Shown: positions 38,351-46,529 of the stretch, piece by piece
Numbering within the stretch: position 1 is the first letter of the stretch
How the letters are laid out: each line of letters starts with the position of its first letter
Source of the DNA: Candidatus Saccharimonadota bacterium
Lineage (GTDB): Bacteria > Patescibacteriota > Saccharimonadia > Saccharimonadales > Saccharimonadaceae
Assembly (NCBI GenBank): GCA_030523715.1
Contig: JAUNHY010000005.1
Coordinates: forward strand, 1 to 64,000
DNA length: 64,000 bases
Reading direction: 5' to 3'
Position numbers and translations under genes: made by a program
The notes under the pieces: model-generated
What the model was told of the DNA's origin: nothing
Databases searched by the model: none
What the model saw: only the letters and a program-made list of their open reading frames with translations

Positions 38351-40315
38351 ATGAAAAAGTATTCTTTGATAGATAAATTTTGGCTAGTTTTCTTACCGCT
38401 TCTAGTTTTGGCTATAATAATCTGTAGTCTTTCTGGAGTTATAAAGCCGAGGAGTCTTATGACTACAGAGCTAAGTGTTGCCGCAAAACAAAAACTATTC
38501 GAAGAACGAATTTCGGCGGATGGTTATACGTTTGATGACCCTAATATTATTCTTAATCCTTACGGAAACTCCCCCTTAACTGCCATAATCGCTTTCGAAA
38601 GCGAAACTCCGATTCGCCCAACCATTAAGATTATTGGGCACGACGATAAAACGACTATTGATTTCTCATTTAATATTTCTAGCACTCACTTACTCCCAAT
38701 TTATGGACTTTATCCTGGTGAAGATAATAAGATTGTTATTTCTTACGATGATATCGAAAAGGAAATCCATATCGTTACCGAAGATTTACCGGAGGATTTT
38801 CCGAAAGCTTCTGTTGTTGCATCGCAGCAAGATTTACTAGATAATCAGCTATATTTCTTTACGCCTTCTAGTAATGGTTATACTTGTGCCTATGATATTA
38901 ATGGCGAAGTACGTTGGTATCTAACGCAAAAAGCTATTTGGGATATTTCTCGTCTACAAAATGGGCACTTGTTATTATCGACCGAGCGTCTTCTGAATAA
39001 TCCTTACTATTTAACGGGTCTTTATGAAATTGATTTGCTCGGAAAGGTTCATGCTGAGTATTCTCTCCCTGGCGGTTATCATCATGATTATTTTGAGTTG
39101 GATAATGGAAACTTATTGATTGCGAGCGACAACTTTGATGGCGTTAATGATACTGTCGAAGATTATATTGTTGAACTAAATCGTATGACGGGTGTGGTTG
39201 AACGAAAATATAATCTAAAGGATATTTTGCCTGTTAATAACACCGGAAATGAGAACTGGTCTAGCGATGACTGGTTCCATAACAATGCAATTTGGTATGA
39301 CAAAGAGTCTAATGAAATTTTACTTTCTGGTAGACATGCGGATGCGATTATCGCCATTGACTATGAATCTGGAGATTTACGTTGGATTCTCGGCGATTCG
39401 ACCGGTTGGCCAGAAAACTATCGTCATTATTTCTTGAAACCGATTGGTAATAACTTTGAATGGCAGTGGAGCCAACATGCTGTTATGAAAACTCCCGAGG
39501 GTTATATATTCCTATTTGATAACGGAAATAATAAGTCGAAACTTTCGGATAGCTATGTCGCAGCCAACAATAGTTATTCGAGAGGCGTGATGTATAAAAT
39601 TGACGAATACGAAATGACTGTCGAGCAGATCTGGCAGTATGGCAAAGAGCGTGGAGCAAACTTTTACTCACCATATATTTCAGACGTCGATTACATTGAA
39701 GGCGGTCATTATATTATTCATTCCGGTGGTATTGTACGAAAAGATGGCGTAGCGTTAAATCAGCCCGCAGGTAGAACTGACGCTAACGAGCTATTATCTG
39801 ATACCGCTGAAATTATCAATAACGTTGTCGTCTTCGAATTGACGCTACCGACAAATACTTATCGCGTCGAGAAGATGTCTGCATATACTTCTGCAGATTA
39901 TAATGGTGTCTCGCTTGGCGATGCGATGCGTGTTGGCTCGTTAGGCAAAACGGAGATTGCAGAGACAAAGTATGGCCTAGTTCGTAGTGTCGATATTGAT
40001 GATAAATATAATTCGCATAGTATTAATCTAACAAAGCAAGAGGATCGCCTGGTGTTTTCGGGCACATTTAAACGCGGTAGCAATGTGCGACTCGTGCTTG
40101 TAAAAGGCCTCGAGCAAAAATACTATAAGTTGCGCGTGACAGATAAGGCTCATGCCGCACTTTGTGTTGCCGTTTTTGACGAGGGTGAGAATGAAGATCA
40201 AGAAGAGCTAACTATTACTCGTTTCATAAATGGCGAGGGGCTAAGTGGTAAATACGATGTCTACTTAGAGATTTATGATACGATTTATGACCTAAGGCAA
40301 CAGGCTTCGTTCTAA
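38351..40315 (+). CDS. Arylsulfotransferase (AssT)-like secreted protein
   Basis: 654 residues from ATG 38351 (TGGAGG upstream); an earlier in-frame start lacks a site. An N-terminal membrane/signal segment (about 8-30), an N-terminal beta domain, then a beta-propeller. ASST-type motifs: YDINGEVRWYLT, SLPGGYHHDYFELDNGNLLI, DDWFHNNAIWYD, SGRHADAIIAID...LRWILGD and WQWSQHAVMKTPEGYIFLFDNGN. The family moves sulfate between phenols using a catalytic His. It lies outside the membrane and is presumably anchored by its N-terminus. It ends four bases inside the convergent ABC-F gene. Substrate is unknown. Confidence 0.85.
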   Translation: MKKYSLIDKFWLVFLPLLVLAIIICSLSGVIKPRSLMTTELSVAAKQKLFEERISADGYTFDDPNIILNPYGNSPLTAIIAFESETPIRPTIKIIGHDDKTTIDFSFNISSTHLLPIYGLYPGEDNKIVISYDDIEKEIHIVTEDLPEDFPKASVVASQQDLLDNQLYFFTPSSNGYTCAYDINGEVRWYLTQKAIWDISRLQNGHLLLSTERLLNNPYYLTGLYEIDLLGKVHAEYSLPGGYHHDYFELDNGNLLIASDNFDGVNDTVEDYIVELNRMTGVVERKYNLKDILPVNNTGNENWSSDDWFHNNAIWYDKESNEILLSGRHADAIIAIDYESGDLRWILGDSTGWPENYRHYFLKPIGNNFEWQWSQHAVMKTPEGYIFLFDNGNNKSKLSDSYVAANNSYSRGVMYKIDEYEMTVEQIWQYGKERGANFYSPYISDVDYIEGGHYIIHSGGIVRKDGVALNQPAGRTDANELLSDTAEIINNVVVFELTLPTNTYRVEKMSAYTSADYNGVSLGDAMRVGSLGKTEIAETKYGLVRSVDIDDKYNSHSINLTKQEDRLVFSGTFKRGSNVRLVLVKGLEQKYYKLRVTDKAHAALCVAVFDEGENEDQEELTITRFINGEGLSGKYDVYLEIYDTIYDLRQQASF

Positions 40316-41955
40316 ACTAGATCGGAATTTAGGTAATAGTAATATTCAAGTAATTCGTGCGAGTAGTTTTTGATTATACCGAGTGCTGGCTGGTCTGGTT
40401 CATGGCTCGGCAGGATGAGCATGCGCGTGATTCCTACTTGCTCGACGAAACTTGGATTGTGGCTAACCATGATGATTGTGCCTTCATAGTCTCTAAAGTT
40501 TTCACCGATAATCTTCTGTGTTTCTGGGTCGAAATGGTTGGTCGGCTCATCCAAAATTATTACATTTGTGCGTTTGGTTAATATTTTGCATAATGCTACG
40601 CGGGCTTTTTCTCCCGGACTCAATACGGACACTTTCTTATTTACGTCGTCGCCCTGGAACAAGAAGTTGCTTAAGATGCTGCGCATTTCTGAATCAGAAT
40701 AGTCATAAGATTTGACGTTATCGAGTATCGTTTCGCGCTCATCGAGAACTTCAAGTTCCTGAGCATAGTATGCAATGGTCGTGTTTTGGCTCGGTATAAT
40801 TGTGCCCTCGTCTGGTGTTAATTCCCCTACGATAAGTTTTAGGAGCGTGGATTTACCGATGCCGTTTTCTCCGACAATTAAGAATTTTTCGCCACGCGTT
40901 AGGCTAAAAGATAACTTCTCGTATAGTGGTGCTTTTCCTGGGTAATGAAAAGTGAGATTCTGGACTTCTAGCGGTATTTTCCCGGATTGCCTATTCGGAA
41001 GAATTCGCATTTCGACTTTTTTGTAATCTTGTTCGCGAACTTCTAGTTCAGCCAATTTCCGATCTAGCATTTTTTCGCGTACGTGACCTTGTTTAATGAG
41101 CGCCGTGTTGCTGCGCTTAGCGTTGCGGGCGCGCTCGACGAACTCTTGTATGCGTTTTATTTCGCGTTCTTGTTGCGTGATACGCTTATCTTGTTCTGCC
41201 TTTTCTTCGGCGTATTGGCGACGGAAGTATGTGTAATTTCCGCGATATACGGACATTTTGTGGGTGGTTTTGTTTAAGAAGAGTGTTTTATTTGTAACCG
41301 TATCGAGAAATTCTGTATCGTGACTAATTACTAGCACCATCCCGCGATAATTGCGGAGGTAATTTGCGACAAAAGCCTTAGTAGTAACGTCGAGATGGTT
41401 TGTTGGTTCATCTAATAATAGTAGCCCGGCATTCTCGAATAGGACGCGCGCAAAAGCGACTTTGGATTTTTGACCGCCCGAGAGTTGCTTCATTGGCGCA
41501 TCCATAAGCTCTTGGAGCCCCATTTTTTCAATAATTTTTAATAATTCATAGTCAAAGTTGGCGATATCGTACGAATCGATGAGGTCTTGAAGATTTACGA
41601 TGCGCTCCATGATGGCTTGGCTGTCTGGGTACTTGGCGAGTTTTTCATACTCGGCGTTCAGTTGTTCTTGAAGCATATCGACTGGGCGTGCGGCGGCTAT
41701 GTATTGCCATACGGTAATATCGTCGTGTTTGGAGTCGATCTTAATTTCTTGCGGTAGGTAACCAAGTCGCAAGCCCGGAAGCTCTAGCTCGCCATCGTCT
41801 AGCTTCTGTTCACCTAATATTACTTTAAATAGAGTAGATTTCCCTGCCCCATTTACGCCCACAACCCCTACTTTATCCGTAGCATCAAAATGAAAGCTAC
41901 AATCGTCGTAGATTTTTTCGGCACCAAAAGATAGCTGTAGGTGTTGTGCTTTCAT
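40312..41955 (-). CDS. ABC-F family ATPase (ribosome-associated type)
   Basis: 547 residues. Two ABC domains: GVNGAGKSTL, LSGGQKSKVAFARVL and LLLDEPTNHLD in the first; GENGIGKSTL, LSPGEKARVALC and IILDEPTNHFD in the second. A charged interdomain linker lies at about 235-295 (QQEREIKRIQEFVERARNAKR). No membrane segments. ABC-F proteins act on stalled or antibiotic-bound ribosomes. I took ATG 41955; the open frame extends 80 codons further but over the divergent promoter. The second signature is LSPGE, not LSGGQ. Leaderless: TATAAT is seven bases upstream. Confidence 0.92.
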   Translation of the reverse strand: MKAQHLQLSFGAEKIYDDCSFHFDATDKVGVVGVNGAGKSTLFKVILGEQKLDDGELELPGLRLGYLPQEIKIDSKHDDITVWQYIAAARPVDMLQEQLNAEYEKLAKYPDSQAIMERIVNLQDLIDSYDIANFDYELLKIIEKMGLQELMDAPMKQLSGGQKSKVAFARVLFENAGLLLLDEPTNHLDVTTKAFVANYLRNYRGMVLVISHDTEFLDTVTNKTLFLNKTTHKMSVYRGNYTYFRRQYAEEKAEQDKRITQQEREIKRIQEFVERARNAKRSNTALIKQGHVREKMLDRKLAELEVREQDYKKVEMRILPNRQSGKIPLEVQNLTFHYPGKAPLYEKLSFSLTRGEKFLIVGENGIGKSTLLKLIVGELTPDEGTIIPSQNTTIAYYAQELEVLDERETILDNVKSYDYSDSEMRSILSNFLFQGDDVNKKVSVLSPGEKARVALCKILTKRTNVIILDEPTNHFDPETQKIIGENFRDYEGTIIMVSHNPSFVEQVGITRMLILPSHEPDQPALGIIKNYSHELLEYYYYLNSDLV

Positions 41956-41962
41956 GGCGTAT

Positions 41963-41968
41963 ATTATA
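41963..41968 (-). promoter_or_regulatory. -10 box of the ABC-F gene
   Basis: TATAAT on the minus strand, seven bases before ATG 41955; only 39 bases separate it from the divergent CotH gene. Confidence 0.6.
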
Positions 41969-41980
41969 TCGCAAAAGTTG

Positions 41981-41986
41981 TATAAT
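41981..41986 (+). promoter_or_regulatory. -10 box of the CotH-like gene
   Basis: TATAAT eight bases before ATG 41995; a second overlapping copy lies at 41986-41991. Confidence 0.6.
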
Positions 41987-41994
41987 ATAATCAA

Positions 41995-43572
41995 ATGAAG
42001 CGTAACGCAACCATATTGGCAATAGCTTTGGCTTTGGTGCTGATTTTGGTAGCGATTTTTCTCCCTCGTTCTAGAGAATTTTCTTTTTCGGATACTCAGA
42101 TAACACAAGAAGAATGGGATAAGATTATTTCTACCCATATTTATAATAAATATCTGAACCTTGATGGTGTTACTTTTAATGGCTATGAACTCCAACTAGA
42201 TTCGGATAATGACCGGTATTTTTACTCTATTATTGAAGGTGATGACGATGCCTATGCGCCGTTGGTCTATTTCCCGAAGAATAGCCTCGTGAAGATTGCG
42301 ACGCTAGACCCGAACATCAGTTATAATCGCACCGCAAAAAATGAGACTACGCGGATGCTTATTTATACGAGCGTTGATTATCGTGAGGTTGAGCTCGTAA
42401 CTACGACTTTGCCGTTGTTGAATATCGACACGAAAGGCCACCGCAACCTAAGCGAAGAATATAGTGATGCTCATATTAAAATATTTGATAACCGTCAATT
42501 TGCTCATTCGCGGAATATTGAGTCTGATACAAAAATACATATTCGTGGCTCGACATCTCTCTGGCAAGAAAAGAAAAGTTACAGACTGAATTTGACTTTG
42601 CCGAATGGCGCTAATAACCATATTGGTTTGCTCGGAATGCGCAAAGATGATGATTGGGTCTTAAACAATCTATATGGCGATCATGAAAAAGTGCGCAATA
42701 TTCTTTCGGCGCAATTGTGGAATGATTGTTGTAGTTATCATAATGAGGCCGAGGCACAGAATAGCTTCGAATATCGATTCGTAGAAGCATTTATTGATAA
42801 CTCATATGCCGGATTATATCTATTGGGCTACAAGCCAGATAAAAAGACCGAAAATCTTCGCGGCGACGAACTTCTTTTTAAAGGTAAAGATTGGAGCAAT
42901 GCGGAGGTTTTGGCTAACGACGATAATTTTTCGCGTTACTATGAGTTAGAAAAAGGAGACATAGACGAAACACTAGCTAAAGAAGAGCTAATGAAATATA
43001 TCAATGCGATTGCCTATGGTTCAGCTGAGGATATTTATCATATGTTTGATGTAGATAACGCTATCGACATTGAGCTGCATGGTATGCTTACTCAGAATGT
43101 CGATTATGCCAAAGATAATAAAACTAAGAATCTTTATCTAACTATCAAGCATAGTCCTAGTCGGAGCTATTTATTATATACGCCATGGGACTTCGATTTG
43201 AGCTTAGGTAACTCCTGGAAAAATCATACGGCTAATATGTCTAGTACTGATTCTTATGGGTCTCCTATTGATACTATAATTGTAACTGAACAGATGCCGA
43301 CGGGCGCGTTGCGAAGGCTCGGCGATAGCAATATAGAGCAAAAAATTAAAGCTCGTTATGCTGAATTGAGGGGCGGAGCATGGAATGATGAGCATATCTT
43401 CGGTCTTGTCGATAGTTATGAGCGCAAGATATTCGAATCAGGCGCATACTTTCGAGAGGAAACACGCTGGCCGAATGGTAATTATCTAGAAGGAGCTTTT
43501 GACCTGAGTGCCTTCAAAAATTATCTCCGTGAAAGAATTGATTTCGTCGATTCCTATTACGGATATCGCTAA
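41995..43572 (+). CDS. CotH-family secreted protein kinase-like protein
   Basis: 525 residues. An N-terminal signal/anchor (about 5-24) and a CotH domain from about residue 120. Landmarks: IHIRGSTSLWQEKKSYRLNLTL, DDDWVLNNLYGDHEKVRNILSAQLW, FVEAFIDNSYAGLYLLGYKPD and LYTPWDFDLSLGN (DxD metal site). CotH of Bacillus phosphorylates spore-coat proteins; non-sporulating bacteria also encode secreted members. Here it would phosphorylate surface proteins, but ATP outside the cell is an open question. Divergent from ABC-F; leaderless by its -10. Confidence 0.85.
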   Translation: MKRNATILAIALALVLILVAIFLPRSREFSFSDTQITQEEWDKIISTHIYNKYLNLDGVTFNGYELQLDSDNDRYFYSIIEGDDDAYAPLVYFPKNSLVKIATLDPNISYNRTAKNETTRMLIYTSVDYREVELVTTTLPLLNIDTKGHRNLSEEYSDAHIKIFDNRQFAHSRNIESDTKIHIRGSTSLWQEKKSYRLNLTLPNGANNHIGLLGMRKDDDWVLNNLYGDHEKVRNILSAQLWNDCCSYHNEAEAQNSFEYRFVEAFIDNSYAGLYLLGYKPDKKTENLRGDELLFKGKDWSNAEVLANDDNFSRYYELEKGDIDETLAKEELMKYINAIAYGSAEDIYHMFDVDNAIDIELHGMLTQNVDYAKDNKTKNLYLTIKHSPSRSYLLYTPWDFDLSLGNSWKNHTANMSSTDSYGSPIDTIIVTEQMPTGALRRLGDSNIEQKIKARYAELRGGAWNDEHIFGLVDSYERKIFESGAYFREETRWPNGNYLEGAFDLSAFKNYLRERIDFVDSYYGYR

Positions 43573-43857
43573 TTATTTTTTCTTTGATTCATGTTCGCAA
43601 AACTTGCGAATTTCTGAGTAGAAATAGATGTTTGCTAATACGAAAGTTGCGCCAAATGCGACGAATAGTGTACTGGCACGTCCCATAATAATCGAACAAT
43701 CTTGCGCGATGCCAACTATTGTCGTTACGAGAGCGATCATTAATAGGAAAAATGGAATAATGTATGCCAGGAAAAATATCGTTTTCCCATAAAGTGTCTT
43801 ATTGAACTTTTGAAATGTTTTGCGCATTCCTTTTATATCTAAATCATAAACGCTCAT
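43573..43857 (-). CDS. Small two-helix membrane protein
   Basis: 94 residues: a basic amphipathic N-terminus (KTFQKFNKTLYGKT), membrane helices at about 26-50 and 58-80, and a Lys-rich C-terminus. No family recognised. It converges on the CotH gene without an intergenic gap (stop codons are adjacent). It is divergent from the pilin-peptidase gene with 37 bases between starts; TATTAT lies six bases before its ATG. Confidence 0.6.
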   Translation of the reverse strand: MSVYDLDIKGMRKTFQKFNKTLYGKTIFFLAYIIPFFLLMIALVTTIVGIAQDCSIIMGRASTLFVAFGATFVLANIYFYSEIRKFCEHESKKK

Positions 43858-43863
43858 ATTTAT

Positions 43864-43869
43864 ATAATA
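43864..43869 (-). promoter_or_regulatory. -10 box of gene 43573-43857
   Basis: TATTAT on the minus strand, six bases before the ATG. Confidence 0.5.
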
Positions 43870-43882
43870 GCAAATTATTTGC

Positions 43883-43888
43883 TACAAT
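43883..43888 (+). promoter_or_regulatory. -10 box of the pilin-peptidase gene
   Basis: TACAAT preceded by TGC, six bases before ATG 43895. Confidence 0.6.
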
Positions 43889-43894
43889 AATGAC

Positions 43895-45097
43895 ATGAGT
43901 AAGCACGAGCGTTACATGAGAAAGAAATCTTTTACTAAAATACTGATAGCAGCGACTACTATCTTTTGCGCTGCCTTTACTATTATTTCTGTACCGTCTC
44001 CTGTTAGTGCGGCCACCGAAATGTGCCAATGCACGAATACCTATTCAGATGGCACGACGAAGGTCGAAGAAGGATCCCCGGCATTGATGTTTGCCGATAG
44101 CAATGGCTGCTACTGTGGCGGGACGATTAATATAATTAAGACCGCTCTAAATATATTTATGGCCGGGATCGCAGTATTAGGCACTATCGGCATTATTTGG
44201 TCTGGTTTTATGTATATGAGTGCTCGCGATAACGAGGCGCAGACTGCACAAGCCAAAAACCGTATGATCCAAATTTTTATTGGTATCGCCGCTTTCGGAT
44301 TATTCGATGTTGCGGCGAACCTGCTTCTCCCTGGTGGCATGGCGAGCGCTACTCCTACTGTGGTTAGCTCTACTTCCAAGAAGGTCGCTCGTACGGATAT
44401 GGAGATTGAAAGACCGGCCAGCAGTGCTCCAACCTCTACGCCATCCTCATCGTCTACTTCTTCATCGTCGCCATCTTCTTCCTCAACTTCCTCTTCATCT
44501 CCTTCCTCTTCTTCGCAATCTTCAAGCTCTACTCCGCCTGGTGGGAATAATTGTTCCGATTACGGTGTCGGTAGTGGCGGTTCTTTCCAGACGCAATATA
44601 GTGATGAAACACAGTGGAAAGGTGGTAACTGTCCAAACTGTCAAATTCGAAAATCTGGTTGTCCGATGGTAGCAGCACTTAATGCGATTATTAAGGTCAC
44701 TGGATGCAAACTCACTAAGAAAATGTTCGCGCAGCACATGAAAGAATATACTAATGGTTTCACTAATCGTAAGGGGCTGTTCTTGAATGATAGTGATTGG
44801 AGCAACACTGGTGGCCCAATAGTTGAACATTATTTAAGTACTTATAAAGTTCATTATAAAACCATCAGTAAAGGACAAGTGAAATCAGCACTCCAGGCCG
44901 GTCATGCAGTTGTCGCGCGTGGGAAAGGTACCGATGGTTCAAATCATGTATTTTCTGATGGTGGACATTATGTAGCATTTACTAGTATTAGTGGTAATAC
45001 TGTCAAAGTCCAGAATCCTGCGCGAAGTGCCTATGGTAGCGTTTCTTATGAAACCGCGGTTAAATATGCTACTAATTTTTGGGAGGTATGGAAATAA
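43895..45097 (+). CDS. VirB2/TrbC-like pilin fused to a C39-like cysteine peptidase
   Basis: 400 residues in three parts. Residues 1-40 are a signal peptide (cut near SPVSAA). Residues 75-147 carry two membrane helices around a short basic loop (NIFMAGIAVLGTIGIIWSGF...KNRMIQIFIGIAAFGLFDVA), the pattern of T4SS pilins. About 175-215 is a Ser/Pro linker of repeated SSSSPSSSS-type units. Residues 228-400 are a papain-like C39/C39-2 domain with Q232, C256 (in KSGCPMVA), H358 (GGHYVAF) and N374 (VQNPA) in place. A Cys-rich patch precedes the first helix. Such a peptidase on a pilin would act outside the cell, for instance on substrates exported by the pilus or on host peptides. Confidence 0.75.
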   Translation: MSKHERYMRKKSFTKILIAATTIFCAAFTIISVPSPVSAATEMCQCTNTYSDGTTKVEEGSPALMFADSNGCYCGGTINIIKTALNIFMAGIAVLGTIGIIWSGFMYMSARDNEAQTAQAKNRMIQIFIGIAAFGLFDVAANLLLPGGMASATPTVVSSTSKKVARTDMEIERPASSAPTSTPSSSSTSSSSPSSSSTSSSSPSSSSQSSSSTPPGGNNCSDYGVGSGGSFQTQYSDETQWKGGNCPNCQIRKSGCPMVAALNAIIKVTGCKLTKKMFAQHMKEYTNGFTNRKGLFLNDSDWSNTGGPIVEHYLSTYKVHYKTISKGQVKSALQAGHAVVARGKGTDGSNHVFSDGGHYVAFTSISGNTVKVQNPARSAYGSVSYETAVKYATNFWEVWK

Positions 45098-45615
45098 TGG
45101 AAAATTCAAACTCTTGGCATGGTGGTGCTAGCGCAGTTGTGCCCGCTGGATATGATAATCCGGAGCAGCCTAAGAAGAATTTCAAAATATTAATCATTTC
45201 CGGAATAGTATTACTTATTCTCATCGTCGTTACAGTAGTAGCGGTTCTAACGCTCGGGAATAATAGTGACTCTGATTATGCGGGCGAAGAATATGATATT
45301 AGCTCAGAAAACACCGGCGGCGAAGATGTTGTTATTCCAGCAGATGAATCGCTTGATTTTCTCGATAAATATCCTATTTCGGACGAGAGTAAAACTTCTA
45401 TCATGATGGCAATATATGATAATCTCGATAAGTTTTACTCAAATTCTGGATATACTGTCGTTCATTACGATCTTGATAGCGTAGAATCTTCGGGATCATC
45501 TATTTCATTTAACTTTACGACCGACATCGAAGACGTGACATTTCATGCATTAATTGGTTATGATAAAGACGGCAACATTAGTTATACTTACATAACATAT
45601 AGTGAAACTGAGTAG
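45097..45615 (+). CDS. Single-pass membrane protein co-encoded with the pilin-peptidase
   Basis: 172 residues. ATG 45097 overlaps the TAA of the previous gene (TAATG), so it is translated with it. A hydrophilic N-terminus, one membrane helix (about 36-58), an acidic linker, and a 90-residue outer domain rich in Tyr, Ser and Asp. No known family; it could be an accessory or inhibitor of the adjacent peptidase, which is inference from position only. Confidence 0.6.
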   Translation: MENSNSWHGGASAVVPAGYDNPEQPKKNFKILIISGIVLLILIVVTVVAVLTLGNNSDSDYAGEEYDISSENTGGEDVVIPADESLDFLDKYPISDESKTSIMMAIYDNLDKFYSNSGYTVVHYDLDSVESSGSSISFNFTTDIEDVTFHALIGYDKDGNISYTYITYSETE

Positions 45616-45616
45616 T

Positions 45617-45648
45617 TAAAAAACGCGCCCTACGGGGCGTTTTTTTTG
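45617..45648 (+). terminator. Terminator of the pilin-peptidase operon
   Basis: AACGC...GCCC, loop TAC, GGGGCGTT with one bulged G, then eight T. The tRNA-Gln gene starts right after it on the other strand. Confidence 0.85.
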
Positions 45649-45651
45649 ATT

Positions 45652-45726
45652 TGGCTGGGGATGAGGGATTCGAACCCCCGAATGGTGGGACCAGAACCCA
45701 CTGCCTTACCACTTGGCGAATCCCCA
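45652..45726 (-). tRNA. tRNA-Gln(CTG)
   Basis: 75 bases. The acceptor TGGGGAT pairs with ATCCCCA, D arm GCC...GGC, anticodon stem GTGGG/CCCAC with loop TTCTGGT (anticodon CTG), T arm GGGGG-TTCGAAT-CCCTC, discriminator G and encoded CCA. Confidence 0.95.
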
Positions 45727-45772
45727 ACGGATTATTCGGTCTTGTTTATTTTAGCGCATTTTTCCGAAAAAG

Positions 45773-45800
45773 AAAACCCCGGGCGGCGTCGCTCGGGGAT
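45773..45800 (-). terminator. Terminator of gene 45808-46413
   Basis: CCCCGGGCG (45777-45785) pairs with CGCTCGGGG (45790-45798) around GCGT, T run on the minus strand. Confidence 0.85.
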
Positions 45801-45807
45801 TTCTGGT

Positions 45808-46413
45808 TTAAAAACCACAGATGCGTAAACGATATTTGATTATTTCTTCGGTACTGAGTTCGCTATGATAATGATCGCCAGATAGATCGACTTCGTCTGG
45901 CTCAATATCGAAGTAATCGTCATTCCATTCTTTATGTTCTTCTTTACAATTTGGTCTGGCCAGTGAGTAAACCGCGTAGAATAGGTCACGGGAATCATCC
46001 TCTGCGATAGCGTCTGGAATATATTGCGTGGACTTCATGATCGCATGCTCGCGGAAACTGAACGGAATCGCAAGCATGATGTCTGTTGGGCACTCTTCGG
46101 TGATGCGGAATCGAATTTGTCCGTTCTCGTAATTCTTGTCGTAGAGATTTCCGAGCAGAAAACCGAATAGTTTATTCACGGGTAATCCAAGCGACTTCAT
46201 GAGAGATTCGTAGCGATAGTCGATTGCGTCAAACTTAAATGCGTGCATGGCTCCACCGCGCTTGCGGAATAGATGATCCCCCATGTGGAGGCATAGTTTT
46301 CCAGACACGATCGTGTGTCCATATTGAGTATGAAATGCATTTTCCATCGAGCACATATCGCCCGCGCCACAATAAGCCGTAAAAATTTGGCCATTTTGCA
46401 TTGTTATTTTCAC
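45808..46413 (-). CDS. Protein of unknown function
   Basis: 201 residues, acidic, no signal or membrane segment. The N-terminal half is beta-rich with GAGDMCSMENAFHTQYGHT and GGAMHAFKFDAIDYRYE; the C-terminus is acidic with a His-rich stretch (SGDHYHSEL). I recognise no family. The start is uncertain: GTG 46413 or ATG 46401, four codons inside; AAAGG lies between the TGCACC element and either start. It has a consensus promoter and its own terminator and is divergent from the acyltransferase-like gene. Confidence 0.6.
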   Translation of the reverse strand: MKITMQNGQIFTAYCGAGDMCSMENAFHTQYGHTIVSGKLCLHMGDHLFRKRGGAMHAFKFDAIDYRYESLMKSLGLPVNKLFGFLLGNLYDKNYENGQIRFRITEECPTDIMLAIPFSFREHAIMKSTQYIPDAIAEDDSRDLFYAVYSLARPNCKEEHKEWNDDYFDIEPDEVDLSGDHYHSELSTEEIIKYRLRICGF

Positions 46414-46423
46414 ATCCTTTCAA

Positions 46424-46432
46424 GGTGCAATA
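46424..46432 (-). promoter_or_regulatory. TGCACCTT motif in the leader of gene 45808-46413
   Basis: On the minus strand ATTGCACCTTGAAAGGAT. CCTT can pair with AAGG just after it, covering the ribosome site. Similar to TTTGCACCACGAAAGGAT in the rplA leader. Confidence 0.45.
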
Positions 46433-46441
46433 TCTCTGTTA

Positions 46442-46470
46442 GTTATAGCATCATTATTCACAAATGTCAA
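46442..46470 (-). promoter_or_regulatory. Promoter of gene 45808-46413
   Basis: Minus-strand TTGACA (46465-46470), 17-base spacer ending ATGC, TATAAC (46442-46447). The -35 lies within the spacer of the opposing promoter. Confidence 0.75.
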
Positions 46471-46485
46471 TTTATATGCTACAAT
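46457..46485 (+). promoter_or_regulatory. Promoter of gene 46530-47498
   Basis: TTCACA (46457-46462), 17-base spacer ending ATGC, TACAAT (46480-46485). It overlaps the divergent minus-strand promoter, so the two should exclude each other. Confidence 0.65.
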
Positions 46486-46529
46486 GTTAGCAGAGGTCCT
46501 AATCTAGTACTTTGAGAGGAGGTGGCTAT

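Noticed and set aside
44440-44540. Ser-codon repeats in the pilin-peptidase gene as a CRISPR or tandem repeat locus
   Set aside because: The repetition is explained by the Ser-rich linker of the protein; no spacer structure.
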